Source of the DNA: Sesamum alatum
Taxonomy: Eukaryota > Streptophyta > Magnoliopsida > Lamiales > Pedaliaceae
NCBI GenBank assembly: GCA_034509735.1
Contig: JACGWO010000003.1
Location: 13,764,001 to 13,828,000 of the forward strand
Reading direction: 5' to 3'
DNA length: 64,000 nt
Shown here: positions 58,340-64,000 of the stretch, piece after piece
Layout: each line of letters begins with the position of its first letter
Position numbering within the stretch: the first letter of the stretch is position 1
Notes under the pieces: model-generated
What the model was told of the DNA's origin: nothing
Seen by the model: the letters and a program-made list of their open reading frames with translations, nothing else
Databases searched by the model: none
Made by a program: the position numbers and the translations under genes

Positions 58340-60078
58340 GAGTGCAATACTAACTCAACCATCATCTGTTAAACAACAATCAGTGCTAGGATTTGACGCC
58401 GCATAACCATCCTAAATGCACGAAAAAAAAAAAAAAAAAAGCCAACATTGAGTGAGGGGTATACGACATCAAGAAGGAAGACATAGCTTGCATGTGTAAT
58501 CTCTAGAATGATTGGGTGAATTAAGTACAAAAATTCAATAAACCCAATTTATTTAGAACTAACATAACACCGAGGGAGCTTTTACAACGGTGCACTTCAT
58601 AACACAAATGGGAACAGATTGCAAACATCAGTGATTCTTGAATAAATCACATATTACTTCAAAACACACACACACACACAAAATAAAATAAAAAGCCCTC
58701 AATCACATATCAATGTTCATTGCCTAGTAACAAATTAGTAATATTAACAAATATGACATAGCGCCTGCAAATTAAAAAATATGAAAAATAATTGCAGAAA
58801 ATGAAGGGAAACACTGGAGGAGTAATATATATCGAGCAGTAGTCACATAAAAAATCTGAGTGAAATGAAGTTGGGCTACCACATGATAAAACAGGAACAA
58901 ATGATTAAAAAAAATACACAATTATGCTTCCTAAAAAAGTTACAATAATACAAACTATAAGATCGGTGATTTAATAGCCCTACTCACCCGAATATTGAAA
59001 TCTAGCTATGTCGATCGTAACTCGTCGGAATTTTGAGCGTCGGAAAGTAGTCGAAACTACGATAGAATGACCAAGGACCTTACAATAACAATCCAGAAAG
59101 TTTAATGAGAATCGACACAAAATATAAAATGCAAAAATAATACGGCGATGAAGTTGTGAAAAAAAAAATTGATTGGGAAGATTGAACACCATTTCAGCAG
59201 GCCAGCTTACCTTTGTGGGGAAGAAGACGAACAAATAAACAATGGAGTTCTGTATTCAATTTTGCTAGCTACTTCAACAAGTGGAGTGTATCAGGTGCAT
59301 TTAATGCACCTAGCCAAAAAGGTAGTAACTATGGGGATAAGAGGGTATTATGGTAATTTCCAGGGATGACTTTAAGGGCATTAATGAGAGAAAAGTGCAG
59401 TCCCGAATGAGGCAATCTGCCATGGCTTATATCAATGACACCCTCTCGTTGATTACAGTCAACCACCAATGTGGCCCAATAATAGGCTAGCGCACTCAAT
59501 TACTGGCTCGCCAATTTGCTAGTAAACACACCACTATGGAGGATTGATAGGGATATCACCAACAATCTATGAAACTAAACACGGAATAAAAGGCCTAAAC
59601 AGTCAAATTTTAATCCATTTAGATAACGTGGGATTATTTTATCTATTTCTAATCACAAGTTTTTGTCGCCTTACATAAGTAAGGGATAAAGTTATCTTAT
59701 CCCAACAAAATTCCTATTTCTAATCACATATTTATCTATCACCCTTTTATCTTATCCTAAAACATAAACATGGCAATATAAAATTACAAATACTCCTAAT
59801 TTTTATTTCGTTATGTATTATTTTTTCCTGAATTACAAAATCAAGCCATTAGCAAGGGTACAATGGTAAATTTACATTTAATTTCACCTACTAGCCTGAT
59901 GGGATTAAATATCCTTCCAAGCCAAGTAAGATAATAATCCCTCTTTTATCCATAGTTAGCACAGGCCGGCCCCTTTGCAAGTAAACATGGGACAACGCCT
60001 GATATAATCGAATATAAGGTCTTGTCCCACAAAGTAAACACGATCTATGAGATAAAATAAGATTTAATAATTTTTAAT
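58340..60078. other. Non-coding DNA, upstream side of the Harbinger transposase
   Basis: AT-rich with an A-run (58424-58440) and a CA repeat (58667-58680). No gene recognised. Motifs AAGTAAACATGGGAC (near 59980) and CTAGTAAACACACC (near 59520) face each other across AT-rich DNA and may be ends of a small decayed MITE. I could not define the Harbinger terminal repeats here. Confidence 0.4.
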
Positions 60079-60541
60079 GGGTAAATTACAGCTCCCCCCC
60101 AAGTTCTGACATAATTACAAATAACTTCTTATCTTTTTGAGAAAATTAAAAATACCCCCCTAATTTCAGTGTCTATCTAATAATGAGCCCATTCTGTTAG
60201 ACTTTGTCAATTTTCCATCCAATTTTTGTGATGAACTACCAAAAAAATCCTTTTGAACTATAAGTTATAATATTTTTGTACTTTCGAAGAATTTTCTAAA
60301 ATATTTTTATGGGCTAATATTCTCTATGGATTATTTATTTTAATCATCCTCTGATTTTTCTATTTTTCAAATATTTTTTTGAAAAAATAAAAAATTCAAC
60401 AAGGGTAAAGTAGTACTTTTACCATTACCATTTAGGAACTACATAATTATTTTTCATTTGAGGGGGTATTTGTAATTTTTTAAACAATAAGGGGGTATTT
60501 GTAATTATGCCAAACCTCGGGGGAGGTAGATGTAATTACCC
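60079..60541. mobile_element. Palindromic MITE, 'GGGTAAATTAC' family
   Basis: Inverted ends GGGTAAATTACAGCTCCCCC (60079) and the complement GGGGGAGGTAGATGTAATTACCC (60541), with internal inverted copies of TAATTACAAATAACTTC / TATTTGTAATT. Flanks are similar T/A-rich but give no exact duplication. It shares internal words (GGGGGTATTTGTAATTTTTT) with the element at 61115-61549. Confidence 0.72.
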
Positions 60542-61114
60542 TTTTATAAATTTTAAAAACATCTTATAAGATATACGAGCTTATAAAATATTTTCAATAA
60601 GTATGGAAACACCCTCTAAATTATTTTCTTAGTGCATGTTTACTTCAAATGACTAGCCTGTATTGGACTAATAATATCGGAGGGAATTGCATATTTGGTA
60701 CCATAGTTTACACCACATTGCAGCCGTGGTACCAATGTTTTCCACTTGAACAATTTTGATACCCTATTAATGGGATGTTTTGCAACTTACATACTACCGT
60801 TAACTTTTGGACGAAAATTGCATGTGCCAAGTATGTGGGCTGTTAACTGGATAGTAATGGGCGGGAAGAAAAATTTGCTGGTGCATTTTGGAAGCTTACA
60901 TGGTATTCTATGCCATGTCTCACTTATTCCCACATAAAATAAGGCTGTTTTTTTTTTTTTTTTTTTGAGCATTTTTTAGATATTTTATTTGGAGAAGGGT
61001 CCAATTTGTGGTATGCAAATTGAAGTTTGAAAGAAGTTGTAATTAATGCAAAGTTACAAATGTTTCATTGACAAAAGAGGAGATGTTTGTTTGTCAATAC
61101 ATACAAAAAACATA

Positions 61115-61549
61115 GGGTGAATTACAATGACCTTCCCTGAGATTTGGTATAATTATGGATACCTCTTTGCTTTTTTAAAAATTAAAAATACCCCCTAAGG
61201 TTTTTAATTTTTAACCAAATGCCTGAACTTGTCCATTTTTTTCTTGATTATTTTTTAAATTGTAGAAAAATCAGCTAAGGCAAATTACATTATTGCTCCT
61301 CTGTGTAAAAAGATGTAAGAGTCCTCTCCCTGTGCAATTTAGTCCAAAAAAAATTTAGAAGATTTTAAAAATTAATAAAAAGTAATTCGGTTTGCATAAG
61401 AGAATTATAGCCATTTCATCCATAAAAATGGATAGAAATGGGTTATTTGTTAGATGGTCACAAACCTCAGGGGGGTATTTGTAATTTTTTAAAAAGGGAG
61501 GAGGTATCTGTAATTATACCAAACTTCAGGAAGGTCATTGTAATTCCCC
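61115..61549. mobile_element. Palindromic MITE nested in the left arm of the fold-back element
   Basis: Ends GGGTGAATTACAATGACC (61115) and GGTCATTGTAATTCCCC (61549) are inverted, with a further inverted pair TTTGGTATAATTA / TAATTATACCAAA. It interrupts the fold-back arm between ATACATACAAAAAACATA and AAGATAATGTTGG, whose partners are adjacent in the right arm. A clear target duplication was not found (left flank AAAAAACATA, right AAAAGCAAAA). Confidence 0.75.
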
Positions 61550-61715
61550 AAAAGCAAAAGATAATGTTGGAGTAACCTAAATATTAACACAACAATCACT
61601 AGTGTATTTGCACTTTAACGCTTGAATCACCAACAAAAAGAAAAAAAAAACACAACACCACTGCAATCAACTAAACATTAACACTGCAGTCAACAAGCCT
61701 TCTTCCCTCCCTTAG

Positions 61716-61770
61716 TTTGAAACCGTCCTCACTACACATCCTGACTGCACTGGACAAGGCTAAGGGATCA
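61716..61770 (-). repeat. Copia LTR fragment in the fold-back loop
   Basis: GTTTGAAACCGTCCTCACTA followed by CACATCCTGACTGCACTGGA and CAAGGCTA matches 22520-22565 of the inverted copia LTR (GAAACTCACCGTCCTCGCC, CATTCTGACTGCACTGG) and is the complement of 17140-17180. It is only about 55 bases, with no LTR ends and no target duplication. Confidence 0.7.
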
Positions 61771-62504
61771 GAGAAGGCTAGTTGACTGTAGTGCTAATGT
61801 TTAGTTGATTGTATTTTTTTTTTTTTTTTTTGGGTGATTGTAGTGTTAAAGTGCAAATACACTAGTGTTTGCAGTGTTAATATTTTGGTGATTGCAACAT
61901 TATATTTTGTTTTTTTTTTTTTTTTTTATGTATTGACAAACAAACATCTCCCATTTTGTCAATGAAATATTTGTTTAGCTTGCATCAGTTACAACTTCTT
62001 TCAAACTTCAGATTGCATACCATAAATTTAATCCTTCTCCAAACAAAATATCCCATAAATGCTAAAAAAAAACGACAAAAACAGTCTTCTTTTATGTGTG
62101 AATAAGTGAGAAACGATATAAAATATCATATAAGCTTCCAATTTCCCTACAAAATGCACCAGAACCTTTTTCTTCCCGCCCACTACTGTCCAGTCAACCG
62201 CTCTCGTGCGCAGCACATGCAATTTCCATCCCAAAGTTAATGATGGCATTTAAGTTGCAAAATGTCGCATTAATACGGTATCAAAATTGCTGAAGTGGAA
62301 AAATATTGGTACCACGACTGCAATGTGGCCTAAACTATGGTACCAAATATGCAATTTCCTCAATAATATAGGCTAGTCCAAAGTTTACTTCATTATGTTA
62401 AAACACGTTATCAAGGCCAACAACTATTCATGGTATTCTTATGATTATGAAACCCACCTCAAGAGGTGAGTTTGGCCAATCATCCCTCTTGCACATTAAA
62501 GTAA

Positions 62505-64000
62505 CACTACAAAATAAAAAAATATAAAATAAAAATAGGCTTTTGTGGGATAGAATTTGGGGCAAAATTTCTGATGGAAGTTCATCCTTAATAAGGTTCT
62601 CGACGAAATTTTCTATGATTTTACAGAAGACCATCTGAAAAAGGGACTTTGAATAATATTTCGATAGACAAGCATTTTCGTCGAAATATTTGTAATGGTT
62701 TTCCGACGGTCCGTTAATGCCGTTGGAAAAATTCGTCCATAGGATGAAAAATTAATATATTATGTAGAACGGATTTTGGGACAAAAACTGAGGATTTTCG
62801 ATGAAGTTCGGTAAGGAAATTTTATATATTGTCGTTGGACAATCCTTCAAAAAGTTTGTCCAAAAGTTAGTCGAAAAAATTATGACGCAGATGTCATCGT
62901 CGAAAATATCTTCGGAAATCGTTCCAAATTATTTTGAGAATTGAAATGAGTTTGGGACTTAATTTGGGATCAAATTGGTTACAATTTCCGACCCAAAATA
63001 TTCTGATGTAATTTGCGACGACTGTCGTCACAAAATGGCGTTCCAAATTAGGATAAGACGTAGTATGTGATTAGGATGACATTTCTAACAGTTTTCATCC
63101 CAAAATTCGTTCCAAATATTTATTATGTTTTATAAAAATATCACTTTTATTTTTTTAAAAAAATAAATTTTGGGTATCATAATTTATCCAATAAAATTAT
63201 AATCATTTAAAATAGAAATATTATCATTTTACAAAGCTTATAAATTAAAAATTAAAGTAAATCCTTATCTAATGGCTCTAGCGGCAACTCGTCTGCGGAC
63301 TCGGGTCTGCAGCATCCTTGGTTGCCAGTTGCGTTGTTCCCTCAGTTGGGGCATCAATGGTCAGCTGCACCTCGTGCAATATCTAAGGCATCCCCATCTT
63401 GTCGCACAAGACACTCAAGACCAATATTATTTTATCGAGCTTCGCTCGACATTAGGGCCAGTCTGCGACAGGGAGGAGTGGACGAAGGTGGTCGGGCATC
63501 TATGATCCATGGTCGAGTGGCATCTGGCGTCATTGCATTGGACCCCATGCCGAAGACTCGGCCTCGCTTCCTCCCCCCAACAGCCTCAACCCATATCTGG
63601 TCCTCCTGGACAACTGAGGCACTACCAGTTAATAAGGCCGCCTCCCCCTGCACGAGCTGAGAGGCACGCTCCTCGAGTAGCCTATGATAAGTATTTTGAA
63701 TATAATAAAATAAATTTATTAGTTAATAAATAATAAGAACTATTAGTGACTAACTAATACAAATTTATTATTAAATAACTAAAATTTATTCTTTAAAAAG
63801 AAACATTGAAGAACTTACCACGACCTCCTCACCCCGTTTCCCACTCTAAGTGTCGTCCACCTTCCTTTTATAGGAGTCAGCGAATACCTCCATTCTTTGA
63901 GGCGGACAGCCGAGTTTAGCCTCATGCACAGATATTTGAATAAGAAATTTGCAGATTTACAATATTTATAAAAATAATTAAAATTTGAAAAAAATAAAAA
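62505..64000 (-). mobile_element. CACTA (En/Spm) transposon, one end in window
   Basis: CACTACAAAATAAAA at 62505 is the classic CACTA terminus. Behind it come subterminal blocks of short direct and inverted repeats (TTTTCGACGAAATT, TTTTCCGACGGTCC, CCGTTGGAAAA, ACGACTGTCGTC; 62560-63110), the usual transposase-binding array. A Transposase_24-like fragment follows on the minus strand, so this is the element's 3' end relative to that gene. TAA before the terminus could be half of the 3-base duplication; the other end is outside the window. Confidence 0.78.
63432..63990 (-). pseudogene. Plant CACTA Transposase_24-like protein, C-terminal fragment
   Basis: Two minus-strand pieces. The upstream one (about 63990-63819) reads HEAKLGCPPQRMEVFADSYK then RKVDDT, a TAG stop where tryptophan is usual, and SGKRGEEVV before a GTAAGT donor at about 63818. 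The second (about 63690-63432) reads YHRLLEERASQLVQGEAALL and then EDQIWVEAVGGRKRGRVFGM with GSNA. The motif 'iW.evvGgrkrGrv.GmGs.a' is diagnostic of this family in En/Spm transposons. The intron between (63819-63675) is AT-rich. The stop codon implies a dead copy, or this W/stop could be a polymorphism. Confidence 0.72.

Larger units (their letters stand above)
60640..62405. mobile_element. Fold-back element with long inverted arms and a copia-LTR fragment in the loop
   Basis: The left arm begins near 60640 (GTTTACTTC, GACTAGCCTGTATT, AGGGAATTGCATATTTGG) and the right arm mirrors it to about 62405. The arms match through GGTACCATAG, ATGGGCGGGAAGAAAAA and GTTTGTCAATACATA. They continue inward at 61559-61700 and 61770-61915 (CACTAGTGTATTTGCACTTTAACG and its complement). 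The left arm is split by the MITE 61115-61549. Arms total about 640 matched bases around a loop of about 70 bases (61700-61770). No coding capacity. A-/T-runs (60950-60966, 61810-61832, 61909-61927) sit in the arms. Confidence 0.8.

Noticed and set aside
1..64000. Search for tRNA, rRNA or other structural RNA genes
   Set aside because: The only tRNA-related matches are the two primer-binding sites; no cloverleaf or rRNA core was recognised by eye.

Overview
The window is nuclear DNA of a flowering plant, most likely a eudicot. Genes have GT-AG introns, intergenic DNA is AT-rich, and all the main plant transposon classes are present: Ty1/copia, Ty3/gypsy including a chromovirus, L1-type LINE, PIF/Harbinger, CACTA and several palindromic MITE-like elements. 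The TBC gene at the left edge resembles my recollection of Lamiales (sesame-like) homologues; that is only an impression. Only one ordinary host gene is visible; nearly everything else is nested transposon sequence.

Layout. (1) 94-2594, minus: first five exons of a TBC-domain RabGAP gene that runs off the left edge. (2) 3760-10615: a gypsy element with 5-bp duplications (ATAAT), an internal deletion, three tandem-repeat tracts and a 2.9-kb solo LTR (6561-9425, duplication ATAAC) nested inside. (3) 11240-12514: a long-inverted-repeat element carrying one small intact ORF with a GRF-type zinc finger. (4) 14389-18880: a broken gag-like gene (putative gypsy-type transposon protein family), split by a copia solo LTR (16523-18710, duplication TTAGA). 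(5) 18881-22652: an inverted copia LTR, itself split by another copia LTR. (6) 22653-29600: two broken copia elements, the second inserted in the integrase region of the first. (7) 29604-34863: three chromovirus LTR pieces in alternating orientation, forming a large inverted repeat. (8) about 34930-40640, minus: a degenerate L1-type LINE. (9) 41224-43430: gene-like relics, one Myb/SANT-like. (10) 44404-54474, minus: an almost complete 10-kb copia element. (11) 54573-58330, minus: both genes of a PIF/Harbinger transposon, broken. (12) 60079-62405: palindromic elements, one nested in another. (13) 62505 to the right edge: the start of a CACTA element with a Transposase_24-like fragment.

No autonomous element looks active. 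The copia and LINE polymerases carry changes at their catalytic acidic residues, and most ORFs have stops or frameshifts. The intact reading frames are the TBC exons and the small GRF zinc-finger ORF. Order of insertion can be read from which element interrupts which and from perfect target duplications. I found no convincing new molecular system. The best candidates for something undescribed are the GRF-finger element, the fold-back element whose loop contains a copia LTR fragment, and the very GC-rich leaders shared by the copia copies.
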